Source of the DNA: Colwellia sp. D2M02
Lineage (GTDB): Bacteria; Pseudomonadota; Gammaproteobacteria; Enterobacterales; Alteromonadaceae
Length of the DNA: 64,000 bases
Direction: 5' to 3'
Assembly (NCBI RefSeq): GCF_018860755.1
Contig: NZ_JAHKPW010000032.1
Span: forward strand, 1 to 64,000
Under the pieces are notes generated by a model. The model had not been told where the DNA came from. It saw only the letters and a program-made list of their open reading frames with translations, and did no database searches. A program made the translations under genes and the position numbers. Positions 28,883 to 40,300 of the stretch are shown one piece after another (within the stretch, counting starts at the first letter, position 1; every line of letters begins with the position of its first letter).

Positions 28883-29767
28883 GTGCTAAAGGAGTATGAC
28901 ATTATCATTATACAAAAAGCTTATTTGATACTTATCGCTTCTCTTATCGTATTCATACCCAATAAGGCGTTTTCTTCTTCACCATTATTAATTGGCATAC
29001 ATCATGGTGGGCAAAAAAGTTTTGACATTTTTGTTAATGGCCGTGACCCATTAACAATTACCGATTTTACAGGAAAATACGCTTATCGGGATATTGTTGA
29101 ACAGGTTTTATTATTACAAGCACTGCATCGCGGCGGTTATAACGCTCCTATTCAACTCGTCTCTGTTGATTTTTATCAACGCCGAATAAAACTCATCAAC
29201 CAGGGTAAAGTTCACCTTAGTGCAACCCCTTCTTGGTACGCTGACATTAAAAATAAAGAAAACCTTTTTATCAGCCCGCCATTAACTCAAGAAGGCGAGT
29301 TTACCGCGGGTTTATATGTCTATGAAAAAAATGAACATTTATTAAAATCATCCCCCCCCAACATTCAAAGCCTTTTTGCCGTATCTAACCGTAATTGGAA
29401 AACTGATTGGGCAGCACTTTGCGATATGAACCTAGCAGGTCTGATTCATGTGGGGCAATTCCCACTAATGACAAAAATGCTGGTAAAAGGTCGAGCCGAC
29501 TTTATGCTGGCACCATTTTATAACACGCCAGATTTATCCTTTACGCAAGACGGCTTCACTTTTAAACCGATTCCTAATGTGCGCGTAAAATTACCGGGTA
29601 GCCGTCACTTTGTCATAAGTAAACAACATCCCGATGCCAAAAATATATACCTTGCTTTAACTAAAGGCTTAACCATACTTAGAGCAGAGGGCATTATAAA
29701 AAAAGCCTATATACAAAGCGGATTTTTTAATAAAGCAGTAGAGAATTGGCCTATTATCAATGAATAA
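28883..29767 (+). CDS. Secreted solute-binding-like protein (SBP family 3 type)
   Basis: A 294-residue protein with an N-terminal hydrophobic signal segment (about residues 8-31, ending NKAFSSS). The mature part has the two-lobe look of extracellular solute-binding family 3 proteins ([11 protein letters not shown] at the start, [19 protein letters not shown], a central [20 protein letters not shown] hinge-like segment). No transporter genes are adjacent. The start appears to be GTG 28883; a strong AAGGAG lies inside the frame at codons 2-4 with no usable in-frame start after it, so the start is uncertain. The stop overlaps the bpt start by 8 bases, placing this gene inside the aat-bpt unit. 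Confidence 0.7.
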   Translation: MLKEYDIIIIQKAYLILIASLIVFIPNKAFSSSPLLIGIHHGGQKSFDIFVNGRDPLTITDFTGKYAYRDIVEQVLLLQALHRGGYNAPIQLVSVDFYQRRIKLINQGKVHLSATPSWYADIKNKENLFISPPLTQEGEFTAGLYVYEKNEHLLKSSPPNIQSLFAVSNRNWKTDWAALCDMNLAGLIHVGQFPLMTKMLVKGRADFMLAPFYNTPDLSFTQDGFTFKPIPNVRVKLPGSRHFVISKQHPDAKNIYLALTKGLTILRAEGIIKKAYIQSGFFNKAVENWPIINE

Positions 29768-30476
29768 CACCAGTTTTAAGTTAGGGGTAACCCAAGAGTT
29801 TCCTTGTAACTATTTACCCGAGCAAAACGAGCGATTATTAATTGCCGTTGATGAACGACTACAGAATAACAAAAGCTATTCATGGTTAATGGAGCAAGGC
29901 TTTAGACGCAGTGGTGAGCAAAGTTATCGCCCCCATTGTTTACAGTGCAACGCTTGTCAGTCTATTCGCGTTTTAGTCAACCAATTTACACCATCTAAAA
30001 GCCAAAGGCGCAGTAAAAAGCGTAATAGTCATTTTATCATTAAAGAGTCGAACACTTTAAAAGACAGCTATTACCCTCTTTATGAAAACTACATTAATAC
30101 CTGCCATAGCGACGGTTCAATGTTTCCAGCCAATATTGAGCAATTTAGAAGTTTTTTAAGTTGCCAGCTAACCCAACAACTCTTTATTGAAACCTGGCTC
30201 ATTGAAGATGACTTAGAGCAACTCATTTGCGTGGCGGTTACCGATGTTTTAAGTAATGCACTATCAGCGGTATATACCTTTTATCATCCAGAATTTAAAG
30301 CACACGGTTTAGGCGTATTTTCTATTTTAACTCAAATAGAAATATGTCAGCAGCGCGCACTTCCCTATTTATATTTGGGATATCAAATTGATGAGTGCCA
30401 AAAAATGAATTATAAAAATCGTTACCACCCTCATGAGCGATTTATTAACGACCGATGGCAATATAACGAGAATTAA
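29760..30476 (+). CDS. bpt: Aspartate/glutamate leucyltransferase (Bpt)
   Basis: N-end-rule enzyme that transfers Leu to proteins starting with Asp or Glu. The 238 residues match the ATE-family bacterial form. The N-terminal cysteine set is present (C16, then C60, C63, C66 in [11 protein letters not shown]), as is the C-terminal [13 protein letters not shown]...[16 protein letters not shown] signature. It is coupled to the preceding gene by an 8-base overlap, and aat lies upstream, so both N-degron transferases are in one unit. Confidence 0.94.
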   Translation: MNNTSFKLGVTQEFPCNYLPEQNERLLIAVDERLQNNKSYSWLMEQGFRRSGEQSYRPHCLQCNACQSIRVLVNQFTPSKSQRRSKKRNSHFIIKESNTLKDSYYPLYENYINTCHSDGSMFPANIEQFRSFLSCQLTQQLFIETWLIEDDLEQLICVAVTDVLSNALSAVYTFYHPEFKAHGLGVFSILTQIEICQQRALPYLYLGYQIDECQKMNYKNRYHPHERFINDRWQYNEN

Positions 30477-30630
30477 CGACATATAACCAGTAAATTGACA
30501 AATAAATGGTCACAATGCTTTACATTAGCCAAGCAATTAGGCATCATTCGCGCAGCTTTTTTTATCGGTCATGACTTTTAGCAATCTCGTTATTATGTTT
30601 TGGCTAATTTGCACAACATTAGAGGTTTAG

Positions 30631-30855
<225 letters not shown>

Positions 30856-30897
30856 TATATTATAATTACCTTGAGTTATCTCGAGGTTGATAAATTT

Positions 30898-30926
30898 AAA
30901 AAACCAGCTTTTGCTGGTTTTTTTAT
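30898..30926 (+). terminator. Rho-independent terminator of infA
   Basis: The stem AAACCAGC / GCTGGTTT with a TTTT loop is followed by eight or more T's, about 45 bases past the infA stop. Confidence 0.9.
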
Positions 30927-31046
30927 TTCTTATTTTTAAGAATCTAGCAATTCATCGCATATTCCCTTGTTGTTACCTTAACAAGCTTTCATTTCACTAA
31001 CCCTAAATGATACATTCTACATATTGTATACAATAAGGAATTAATT

Positions 31047-32261
31047 ATGACACTTGGTGTTGGCGGCTCTACCCCTGAAATTGAACTCAATAAATTATCT
31101 GACATGACCACAGATATTAGCGCAATTTCTCTCGATGAATTTAAAGCCCGTATCGCGCAAGCACAAACTTATATGCTCGAGCAAAATATTCAGGCGATGT
31201 ACTTAGATGCAGGAACTAACTTAACTTACTTTACCGGGTTAAAGTGGTATAAGAGTGAGCGTTTAGTTGGCGCCATTTTACCTGCAAAAGGTGAGCTAGC
31301 ATTTATTGCACCGCACTTTGAAGAAGGCTCTTTACGTGATCACATGTTGATACAAGGTAACTTTCACGGCTGGCATGAGCATGAGAGCCCTTATGCGCTA
31401 TTTGCTCATGTGCTAACAGAGATGAACATTAGCACAGGTAATATTGCCATTGATGAATCAGCTCCTTTTTTTGTGTTTGATGGTTTTAGAAAAGCAGCAC
31501 CACATATAACTTACACCAACGCTTCAGATATAACCGCATTGTGTCGTCAAATAAAGTCGAGCGCAGAGATTGCTTTAATGCAACGAGCGAAAGATATGAC
31601 AATTGCCGTACACAAAGCAGCAGCCCGTATTTTAAGGCCTGGTATCAGTACAGTAGAGGTTACACAGTTTATTAACGAAGCCCATAAACGGGTTGGCGCC
31701 ACAGGCTCTTCGTTTTGTATTGTACTTTTTGGTTTAGCCACCTCATTCCCACATGGCGTAAAAGATCCGCAAATTTTACAAGAAAATGACTGGGTTTTAA
31801 TTGACACGGGTTGTTTAGTGCAAGGTTATAATTCTGACATTACTCGCACTTATGCTTACGGCGAGGCAACCCCTGAGCAACGCAAAGCATGGCAAGTTGA
31901 AAAAGATGCACAAATTAATGCGTTTAATGAAGCTAAACTTAATGCTCCTTGTGGAAATGTCGATGATGGCGCACGTATAGTATTAGAAAAACACGGTTAT
32001 GGACCTGACTACCAACTACCGGGTTTACCACACAGAACGGGGCATGGTTGTGGGCTTGATATTCACGAATGGCCATATTTAGTTAAAGGGACTGAAACAA
32101 AATTACAAACCGGCATGGTATTTAGCAATGAGCCGATGTTAGTTATTCCTGATCAATTTGGTGTTCGCTTAGAAGATCATTTTTATATGGATGAAAACGG
32201 TCCTGTGTGGTTTACCACGCCATCACATTCAGTTGACGACCCTTTTGGATTAGAAGCTTAA
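31047..32261 (+). CDS. M24B metallopeptidase (Xaa-Pro dipeptidase-like)
   Basis: A 404-residue protein: a creatinase-like N-terminal domain (about 30-165) and a pita-bread catalytic domain. The five dimetal ligands are all present: D253 and D264 (LIDTGCLVQGYNSDITRTY), H333 (HRTGHGCGLDIHEWPY), E362 (FSNEPML) and E376 (VRLEDHFY). Such enzymes cut an N-terminal residue before proline. No signal peptide is evident, so it is probably cytoplasmic. Single gene; exact specificity is not clear. Confidence 0.9.
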   Translation: MTLGVGGSTPEIELNKLSDMTTDISAISLDEFKARIAQAQTYMLEQNIQAMYLDAGTNLTYFTGLKWYKSERLVGAILPAKGELAFIAPHFEEGSLRDHMLIQGNFHGWHEHESPYALFAHVLTEMNISTGNIAIDESAPFFVFDGFRKAAPHITYTNASDITALCRQIKSSAEIALMQRAKDMTIAVHKAAARILRPGISTVEVTQFINEAHKRVGATGSSFCIVLFGLATSFPHGVKDPQILQENDWVLIDTGCLVQGYNSDITRTYAYGEATPEQRKAWQVEKDAQINAFNEAKLNAPCGNVDDGARIVLEKHGYGPDYQLPGLPHRTGHGCGLDIHEWPYLVKGTETKLQTGMVFSNEPMLVIPDQFGVRLEDHFYMDENGPVWFTTPSHSVDDPFGLEA

Positions 32262-32307
32262 CGACTTACACAGTTAATGACTTATACAGTTAACAACAGC
32301 TATGAAA

Positions 32308-32337
32308 GTTTAATGGGGTGTGAATACCCCATTAAAC
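32308..32337. terminator. Strong hairpin between convergent genes
   Basis: A perfect 12-bp inverted repeat (GTTTAATGGGGT / ACCCCATTAAAC) with a 6-base loop lies between the M24 peptidase and the SUKH gene. There is no clear T run; it probably serves as a transcription end or 3' stabiliser. Confidence 0.5.
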
Positions 32338-32373
32338 AACGATAAAGTTAATAATACGTATAAAAAATAATAC

Positions 32374-32829
32374 TTATAAATGAGCAGTGTTAAAACGTAT
32401 TAGCCAAGGTACAAATCCTTGCGCGACTTGAGTAACAGTGCATAACGCCTGATTATAAAACCATACTGGTACATCATTAAGCTGAAGATCACACTCACTT
32501 TTTTTAAAGCAAAACATATTACCTTCACTATCAGAAGCAAAAACTATATGCCCGGTTGGCATGCCTGTCATCTCATAAAGCTTTGAAAGAGATAAAACAT
32601 CTTCAACACTTAAAAAGTCTTGCACGTTTGCTACTTCAACATTTAAGTCACAAGTTTTTGTCAGTACATTGGGCGTACGTACTAAACCATAAGTAGTCAG
32701 TAAATATTTATATGCCTGAGGTAAAGCAACTTGTAGTTGCGCTTCAAGCTCAATAATATCTTGGTGACTTATCGGCACCATAGCACTCTTACCTGCCCAA
32801 TTTTCTATAAATAAATCGATATCTTTCAA
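32374..32829 (-). CDS. SMI1/KNR4 (SUKH) family protein
   Basis: A 151-residue soluble protein with the SUKH pattern: an N-terminal helix, ISHQDIIELEAQLQVALPQAYKYLLTTYG, then GHIVFASDSEGNMFCF and the C-terminal WLIRF helix. Bacterial SUKH proteins are often immunity proteins for polymorphic toxins, but some are house-keeping. No toxin or secretion gene is adjacent, so the immunity role is only a family-level possibility. Confidence 0.75.
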   Translation of the reverse strand: MKDIDLFIENWAGKSAMVPISHQDIIELEAQLQVALPQAYKYLLTTYGLVRTPNVLTKTCDLNVEVANVQDFLSVEDVLSLSKLYEMTGMPTGHIVFASDSEGNMFCFKKSECDLQLNDVPVWFYNQALCTVTQVAQGFVPWLIRFNTAHL

Positions 32830-32933
32830 TTAAATGTACTCTTATTTTTCAAAGGGGTAAACACTGTAGCTCCCGGCAAATACGCCAACCACAATACGGT
32901 AAAATCACTTATTTAACCTAAACTTGGGCTAAG

Positions 32934-33461
32934 TTAGTTCTTTATTTTTGGCTCAGTAGCATTGCTTTCATTATCTTTAATATAATAACGATAAAAGCCA
33001 ATCGCTGTACTTCCCACGAAAATTGCTTCTACTAATATACCAACCGGTGTCCATAAAATAATATTGTGTAGAAGCCATAACGAGCCGCCTACCATCATCA
33101 TAATACGTAGTAATTTATCATTTTTAGTAAATGAGCCAATGGTAATAAAAACCGTCGCCATAAAGCCAATCACACTTAAAAAGCCAATATAGGTATAACA
33201 CGCAATTAATAAACTAACCCCAATGGATAATGCTGAAATCCATTGAAACTTCCATTTAATAGAAATTAAAAATCGAATACTCGAAAACCAGAAAATGAAA
33301 GCCGCAGTCGGCTGAGCTAATAAAAAATAATGAATACCATTAAAAAAACAACTCACTGACAGCAACGCTAAAATGGTATTTTTATTTTTGTGCTGCATTG
33401 CATAGCATTCAATAATTAAGGTAATTGATGCAAGCACCTGCGAAAGAAGAAAATCAGGCAT
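32934..33461 (-). CDS. YgjV-family inner-membrane protein
   Basis: A 175-residue integral membrane protein with about six helices. The pattern fits the E. coli YgjV family (QVLASITLIIECYAMQHKNK at the start, CFFNGIHYFLL, then GGSLWLLHNIILWTPVGILVEAIF). Function is unknown. It stands alone on the minus strand between the SUKH and flavin-reductase genes. Confidence 0.8.
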   Translation of the reverse strand: MPDFLLSQVLASITLIIECYAMQHKNKNTILALLSVSCFFNGIHYFLLAQPTAAFIFWFSSIRFLISIKWKFQWISALSIGVSLLIACYTYIGFLSVIGFMATVFITIGSFTKNDKLLRIMMMVGGSLWLLHNIILWTPVGILVEAIFVGSTAIGFYRYYIKDNESNATEPKIKN

Positions 33462-33607
33462 GTTATCTCAAATAAATATCAAAATGGTGGTCTAGAATAT
33501 TACTGGGCATGAGCAGTAAATGAGCTGACCTATTAATGCAAGGTGTTTAATACAAGGTAGTTAACATAAAGCAGCAAAGTTAGAAAATCCCTTTGCTGCT
33601 CGGTATG

Positions 33608-34267
33608 CTAAGGTGCGTTGCGCTCAGCAGGCGATGTTTTAAAGTCTTTCACCATAGTGTTCGGGTTAACTTCACTCTTATGCTTTTGGGCCGCCTGTGC
33701 CCACCATACAAGTTGACCGAATGTTCGAGAGAAATAATCAAACCACGAAGATTGCTCTTCACCTGGTTGTAATGTGCCTTCTTGTGTAAAGACATCTTGC
33801 GCTTTAGGAACATGAATCATAGCAGAGACCGGCAGACAGCCTAATTCACCCAAAAAGGTGCGCATGCCAACCGCCGCTCGCATACCACCCCATTGCCCAG
33901 CTGAATAAGTAACAATAGCGCTAGGCTTATAAGCAAACAAAGAGCTGCCAAAATGATTAAGTAAGTTAGCCAACGCAGGACTCATTGAATGATTATATTC
34001 TGGGCTGATCATAATAAAAGCATCTGCTGCGGCTATTTTTTCAGCTAAGCGACTAAGGGCTGCAGGCGCTTGATTACTTCCATACGCAAAGTGCGGCTTA
34101 AAAATAGCCTCTAAAGGGTAATCTAACGCGTCAATTAGCTCAATCTCATGTTCCGCAAAGCGAGCGTGTAAACAGTTAAGACTCGCTTTAGCAACTCTAA
34201 CACCAAGACGTGCTGGTTTAGGTGGTGTGCTTTCACGAACCGTCCCTAAAAAAACGAGAATTTTCAT
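33608..34267 (-). CDS. NADPH-dependent FMN reductase family protein
   Basis: A 219-residue flavodoxin-like oxidoreductase. The N-terminal phosphate-binding segment MKILVFLGTVRES and the SPEYNHSMSPALANLLNHFG segment (about residue 88) are typical of the NADPH:FMN reductase/azoreductase group, as is SAGQWGGMRA. I start at ATG 34267 because AAGGA lies 8 bases upstream; the frame extends 15 codons further to 34312 without support. Physiological substrate unknown. Confidence 0.87.
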   Translation of the reverse strand: MKILVFLGTVRESTPPKPARLGVRVAKASLNCLHARFAEHEIELIDALDYPLEAIFKPHFAYGSNQAPAALSRLAEKIAAADAFIMISPEYNHSMSPALANLLNHFGSSLFAYKPSAIVTYSAGQWGGMRAAVGMRTFLGELGCLPVSAMIHVPKAQDVFTQEGTLQPGEEQSSWFDYFSRTFGQLVWWAQAAQKHKSEVNPNTMVKDFKTSPAERNAP

Positions 34268-34320
34268 CGGTGAATTCCTTTTATTCTGTAGACTCAATAA
34301 CTGTAAAACCAAATATAGCG

Positions 34321-34599
34321 CTATGCTTGCGTAATGAAATATATACCAAACGCTAACCCCAAATACATCATCAGTGAAAATACACTACCAACGAGTGTCA
34401 ACATCGTTGAAATTCCCCTGAATTGAAAACTTAATGCCGCACTCAGCGCTTTAGGTCGTGACTGAAATGAATGAAAATATTTAAATTCAGTTAACGTACT
34501 AGCTAAAGTCGGATTGTTTTTAATTTCATTATCAATAGTTTTATCATAAACAAATGCGACTAAATAAAAAACAATCAAAAAAATTAAAATGGATTCCAC
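34321..34599 (-). CDS. Small uncharacterised membrane protein
   Basis: A 92-residue protein with an N-terminal helix (ILIFLIVFYLVAFVY, residues 4-18), a polar middle with YFHSFQSRPKALSAALSFQF, and a C-terminal helix (about 65-90). I do not recognise a family. It lies between the flavin reductase and a DUF3087-like gene on the same strand and may be co-transcribed with them. Confidence 0.6.
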   Translation of the reverse strand: MESILIFLIVFYLVAFVYDKTIDNEIKNNPTLASTLTEFKYFHSFQSRPKALSAALSFQFRGISTMLTLVGSVFSLMMYLGLAFGIYFITQA

Positions 34600-34655
34600 A
34601 ACCGTATTTCCTCAGCTACTCAGTATAAATTATTGTCATTAAAAGCTCAGGGCTA

Positions 34656-35213
34656 TTACTTATAATCCGCCAGCATTGCTTTATCGAAAGGCAGCGCGTC
34701 AATATCAATATTTTTCTCATTAATTGATTCAGTGATATCTTGTAAATTTTTCTCAACACTTGATAAAGTAATGGTATTGTCATCTAAAATATATAACTGC
34801 TTGATGCTGTTGTAATAGTAAAACAAAATACGTAATGCTTGTTCATCACTCTCTTTCGCCGCGGCTTTGATCTTTTTTAGCTTACGATAAATAAGGTTTT
34901 GTACCTGTTTAATTTGCCACACATAATAAACTTCGTTGAAAAAATCACTATTTTTCACGCGGTGTAAAATAGCTGCGTTCACAAATAACGCTAGCACAAC
35001 GCCAATTAAATTAAACTTAAAATTACTCCCCTCTGGTGCTTGCTCTGCGGTAATTTTTGCAAGGTCAATCACGTTTTGCTCTACGGTTGAAAAAAGTGCA
35101 ATCAGCAGCTGACCAAAAATCAGAGATAGTATTAATAAACTACTGATAAAACCAACAATGACAATATTTAAATGTTTTTTATAACGTGCTTTATCAATAT
35201 CTTTTAATTGCAT
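34656..35213 (-). CDS. DUF3087-like membrane protein
   Basis: A 185-residue protein with two membrane helices (about residues 15-42 and 65-85) and a C-terminal cytoplasmic helical domain. The start (LKDIDKARYKKHLN) and the LILSLIFGQLLIALF helix fit the DUF3087 family of marine gammaproteobacteria. Function is unknown. Confidence 0.7.
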   Translation of the reverse strand: MQLKDIDKARYKKHLNIVIVGFISSLLILSLIFGQLLIALFSTVEQNVIDLAKITAEQAPEGSNFKFNLIGVVLALFVNAAILHRVKNSDFFNEVYYVWQIKQVQNLIYRKLKKIKAAAKESDEQALRILFYYYNSIKQLYILDDNTITLSSVEKNLQDITESINEKNIDIDALPFDKAMLADYK

Positions 35214-35367
35214 AACCTTAAACCTTAAACGCTAGTGACTAACCTGAACTCTTCAAAAATAAAACGCGAGTTATTTTAACTATCGCTTTATCGCAAGCCG
35301 CAATTATATCAGGCATTTAGGTAATTAACGCACAATAAATCATGACTAAATTGTTATTAGACTGATC

Positions 35368-37389
35368 TTAGTCAAAGTCACTGCAACTAAGCGATAGTCC
35401 TGAGTGTCTTTTAACCTGAGCATTAACCCCTTGCTGCCAAGTACTTTGGTTACTTGCCACGGTGATCTGCTGTTTAGCGCGTGTAATGGCAGTGTACAAT
35501 AACTCGCGCGACAGTAATTTACTCTCTCTTGCCTTATCAGAGCCATGACTAACACCAGTTTCACTTAATAACATCGCAACATGGGTAAATTCACTCCCTT
35601 GGGTTTTATGAATTGTCATTGCATAAACTGTTTCATATTTCGGTAAACGTGACGGCAGAATACGCCGAATAGGCTGTGCTTGGTCACTACTTTCAAAGCA
35701 TGCCATTAAATGGCTATTACTATTATTTTCATCATCAACTCGCCATATAATGCCAATATCACCATTATAAAGTCCCAAACGGTAATTGTTTTCACTGATC
35801 ATTATCGGTTGCCCGTGATATAAGCCTTGCTGCTCACTATGTTGGCTGACAAAAGCTTTACCTAAGTAGCGTTTTATATAGTCGTTAATCGCTTCAACGC
35901 CATAGCTACCTTGACGCGTCGCGCATAACACTCGAAATTGCGCGAGTAACTTAAAGGCTTCACTCACATTTTCGCAATGCTCTATAGGCTGGAAATACTG
36001 CTTAATTAACGGTGCTAACCAAGCTGACAACTCGGTTGTGGCTAATGCTAATTGTGAAGAATTGTTAGCTTTAGCCTCCGTTAATAAACCCCAGCTCTCT
36101 TGAGAGTCACCTTTTATCACTGCACTGGCTAATAAACCAATACCGCCTTTGCCGTCAAAACGTCGAGATTTAAGTAAATAAGTCAAATAGTCATTAGGGT
36201 TTGTTGAGTGCTCAGTATTGAACTGAGAAAAAGCTTGTCTTAATACAGCTCCCTTTAACTGACAAACTTGCGCTAAGTAATCACAATTTTGTGTTGAAAA
36301 CCCACCATGAGGTCTTGGCGCTATATCAGCTAAAACACTTCCTGTTGCCACTGACGGTAACTGATCGGCATCTCCTAACAATATAACTTTAGTGTTGGGC
36401 TTTAAAGCACGAAACACACGTGTCATTAAAGGTAAATCAACCATAGATACTTCATCAATTAGTACTACGTCATAAGCCAATTTGTTATCAATGCCATGTC
36501 TGAAATTAGGACTATTAGGAATAACCCCTAATAAGCGATGAATAGTTTGTGCACTACTAGGAATTTTTGCTAATACATCGCTAGCAATTAATTCACTAAA
36601 CCCTGTGACTGCTTTAACAATAGACTCTGATAAACGCTGTGCGGCTTTACCTGTTGGCGCAACTAGCGCAATACTTAACTCGCTTGATGATAACGCATTA
36701 CTTGGCTGCAACATAACCAGCGCCGCCAGTAATTTAGTTACCGTATAGGTTTTTCCTGTGCCAGGTCCGCCTGCAATCACACTGAAGTTTTTGTTAATAG
36801 CATTGGCCACTGCAACTTTTTGCCAATCAATATCATTAACATCATTGCTAGTTTCGCTTAAATTATCCTCTGGAAATAAACCACTAATACACTCAGTAAT
36901 CTCATCAAAACTAAAGGTTGAGCGCGTAGCAATACGCATTGAAATATCTTGCGCTAATTCACACTCAAACTGAAAATATCGACGCAAATATAAATTACCA
37001 TGATGAAAAACAATGGGTTGTTGTTGCTCAGGTGATAGCGCTAATGCCGTAATAGTTGTTGTTAATATCGTTAACTCAGGAAAAATAACACCTGAATGAC
37101 TAACCTCTCCGTAATTATCATAGGCACAACCCCAGTGTTTATTAGCGAGCTCACTTAATGGCAAGCAGGTATGCCCTGCGCGCAAACTCTCACTTAATGC
37201 CAACAAGATATGAGTAATTAAACGGTCATTGTCGCTATGGTTGTCACCCGTATTCACTTGTTCTTTGCGATGAACACTGTCATTACTCGCTAGTGCTTGT
37301 ACCATTTCTTTGGCAAAAAAGTAATCGATAGCTTCAAGGCCGTGAATTTTCTGTTTGGCTTGTGCAAAGCTGCTATAAACATTATTCAT
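35368..37389 (-). CDS. recD: Exodeoxyribonuclease V alpha subunit RecD
   Basis: 5'-3' helicase of RecBCD. The 673 residues compare with 608 in E. coli. Walker A GGPGTGKT is at 207-214, the DEVSMVD motif II at about 314-320, and GDADQLPSV and the C-terminal VYAMTIHKTQGSEF / LYTAITRAK helicase motifs follow. It overlaps the recB end by 8 bases and completes the recC-recB-recD operon. Confidence 0.96.
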   Translation of the reverse strand: MNNVYSSFAQAKQKIHGLEAIDYFFAKEMVQALASNDSVHRKEQVNTGDNHSDNDRLITHILLALSESLRAGHTCLPLSELANKHWGCAYDNYGEVSHSGVIFPELTILTTTITALALSPEQQQPIVFHHGNLYLRRYFQFECELAQDISMRIATRSTFSFDEITECISGLFPEDNLSETSNDVNDIDWQKVAVANAINKNFSVIAGGPGTGKTYTVTKLLAALVMLQPSNALSSSELSIALVAPTGKAAQRLSESIVKAVTGFSELIASDVLAKIPSSAQTIHRLLGVIPNSPNFRHGIDNKLAYDVVLIDEVSMVDLPLMTRVFRALKPNTKVILLGDADQLPSVATGSVLADIAPRPHGGFSTQNCDYLAQVCQLKGAVLRQAFSQFNTEHSTNPNDYLTYLLKSRRFDGKGGIGLLASAVIKGDSQESWGLLTEAKANNSSQLALATTELSAWLAPLIKQYFQPIEHCENVSEAFKLLAQFRVLCATRQGSYGVEAINDYIKRYLGKAFVSQHSEQQGLYHGQPIMISENNYRLGLYNGDIGIIWRVDDENNSNSHLMACFESSDQAQPIRRILPSRLPKYETVYAMTIHKTQGSEFTHVAMLLSETGVSHGSDKARESKLLSRELLYTAITRAKQQITVASNQSTWQQGVNAQVKRHSGLSLSCSDFD

Positions 37390-40300
37390 CAGTGCTTTCC
37401 TCGGCCTTTGCTATATTTTTGTCTGTTTTGTCTGTTTTGTTTACTGGCGTGCCGCTATGCTGAGCTTTTTCACCTGAAAATAATTGATCAAGCAATGTTA
37501 ACTCCTGTGGTGTTACCGCACTATAATAAATACCTGCGCCGGCATGCTGCGGGTTTGCGGTCATACCACGAAGATATAAATAATAGACTCCACCAAAGTG
37601 TGCTTCAGGTTGGTAATCGGGTAACGATTGCTGTAAATGACGATGCAATGCCAAGGCATAAATTAAATACTGTAAATCGTAGTAATTACCTTGCACATTA
37701 TCTAATAACGCCGCAGGTTGATAATCACTATACCTGTCTCCTAAATGGCTCGATTTATAATCACAAAGGTAATATTTACCTTGATGTTCAAACACTAAAT
37801 CAATAAATCCATGCATCATACCTGAGAGTTTTTTATAACTCGGTAATTGCACAGCTCTGGCAATATTAATGTCACCTGAGTTAGCTGAAGTCGTGGCTGT
37901 TTTTATTTTTCTATGCTCGGTGAGTATTTTAGCTAACGCATTACTGTCTTCCCCTTGCATTGGAAAGTAAAACTCACTCTCTCGCATAGTTTGTATTAAG
38001 CTTAAGCTCGACAAGCTCCCCTTATTTTCAATATCTTCATTTTCGCCAATAAACGGCGCAGCGATCACATCATCAAGCCAAGTGATTAAGTCATCTTCGC
38101 TAAATTGTGTATTAGCTTGTTGATTTAAATCACCATATTTAACTAAAGGCCACTTAATACTTTCTTGCCAATTAGCGTGGCTAAAATCAGTTAACTCAAA
38201 AATATCATGCAATAAATTACCACTATGTGCGCCTTTACTTAACTTAAAGCGAATAGACTGTGATACTGCGGTTGTTTCACTGCTGACATAAAGATCGGCA
38301 TCTCTGTCAGGAGTTGAAACACCGCTGTGTCTGATGTTACGGGTTAATGCTGAAAACGAACTTAACCACCAATCTCGTTCAATATTTCCAGTAAAACGGC
38401 TAGCTTGTAGTGGATTTTGCTCGTCATAACTAGTCTTGTTAAGGCAAGCATTGTCTTTATTAATAAGGTTATTCGCCGCTAGCGCTGAAAAACTTAATTC
38501 GGTAATGCCAATAGCATCGGGACAAAGCGCTTTAAGTGATTGTAAATTGGTAATGATATTGTCATCTTCACGCCACTTTAAAGTATTGCCTAATGGGGAT
38601 AAGTGAAACTTTTCAAACCCCGTAGTTAGCACATAACAGCGTTTTTCTGCGCGAGTTATCGCCACATACAATAAACGAATACTTTCAGCATAGGCCTCTT
38701 CAGCCATTGCCTGTTTCGCTGCTTTTGAGCCATCTAAGCTTAAAATTAATTGCCCGTTACTATCATGATATTCAATATAACTCACCGATTTAGGCCCAAA
38801 TTTCATCGGGTCTTTATGACGAGTTGCAAACGGAATAAAGACATAAGGATACTCTAGGCCTTTTGAGCCATGTTGAGTAATAATACGAATTAAATCACCG
38901 TCACTTTCTAAGCGTAATTCGGCTTCAGTTTCAGGATTATCTAAACGGCATTGTTGCTCAAACCAGAACAACAGCTCTTGTCCTTGGTGATGACGTTGAC
39001 TTGCCGCTTGCAGCACCTCAAATAAATGCAGTAAATTAGTTAATGCCCGATCTTTATCATCATCAAAAACCATAAAGTGCTGATGCATTAAATTAATGGC
39101 CATGGTAATAAAACCTTGACGCTGCCATTGCTGACGATAATCAACAAAAGCAAATTTTAAATGTTGATAAGCTTGCTCATCTTGTTGTAGTGCTGCAAGT
39201 TTATCGGCACTAAAGCCAAGTAAGCCCGAGCCAAGCGCAGCAATAAACAAACGTTCATTTTCAACAAGCAAAATGCCTTTAAGCAAGCTTAATAACTGCC
39301 CTGCTTGAGCGCTGTAAAATAAATTAGCGCGATCAGACATAAAAACGCTATCAAGCCCGGCATGTTGTAATGCTTGCTTAATTTCACGCGCTTCAGCGCC
39401 ATCTCGCACTAATAGCGCAATATCTTTAGGTCTTATTTTCTCAGCGGAGTTATTATCTTGATTATTCACGCTAAGGAGTTTACTTATTTCTGCTGCGCAC
39501 CAACTGGCCAAATAAGTACGCGAGCTTTGCCCTACTTTGTCATTGTCGTTTTCTTCGTCATAAAAATGAATAAACTGCAGCGCTTTATTGCTATCAAGTA
39601 CTGTTGACTCTTGCGGTTTGATTGACGACTTTTTACCCGCCAGCACCGGTAAATAAGGGATACCGTAACCAAACACTTGATCTTGAGCTAATGCTTGCTC
39701 GCTATTATCTTCACCTGCTGCAATCGAGCTATGTTTACTCACAAAAACTTGATTATAACCCGCAATCATTTCAGGGGTTGAACGCCAATTGGTATCCATT
39801 AACCAATGATAATCGCAACCAGCACGAGCACTTAAATAGGCAAAAACATCCCCACCACGAAAGCCATAAATAGCCTGTTTAGGATCGCCAATTAAAAACA
39901 ACCCTGCATTGGCTTGAGTTGCTTTTTTTCCGTAGTACAGTGCTTGTAAAATACCAAATTGTTTAGGATCGGTATCTTGAAATTCATCGACTAACGCCAC
40001 GGGGTACTGCGCTAACAATTGTGCGGCTAATACGCCCTGCTCGTCATTGGCTAAACATTGTGCGAGTGTATTAATCAGATCGTCAAAGTCGAGCATATTG
40101 AACAGTTGTTTTTGTTCAATAATTGTTGCTCGCATTTGATAAATACCCGAGCGCACTAACTGATATGCTTTCGCTTTATCTATTTTATTGTGAATGGTTT
40201 TACACTGCTCTTTAACCGCTTTTACACTGTCAAAAGCAACAAGCAGCTCTTCTTTAAACTTAGATCGTCCGTAGCGCTTGCCATCAAAAAAAGCATCTGG

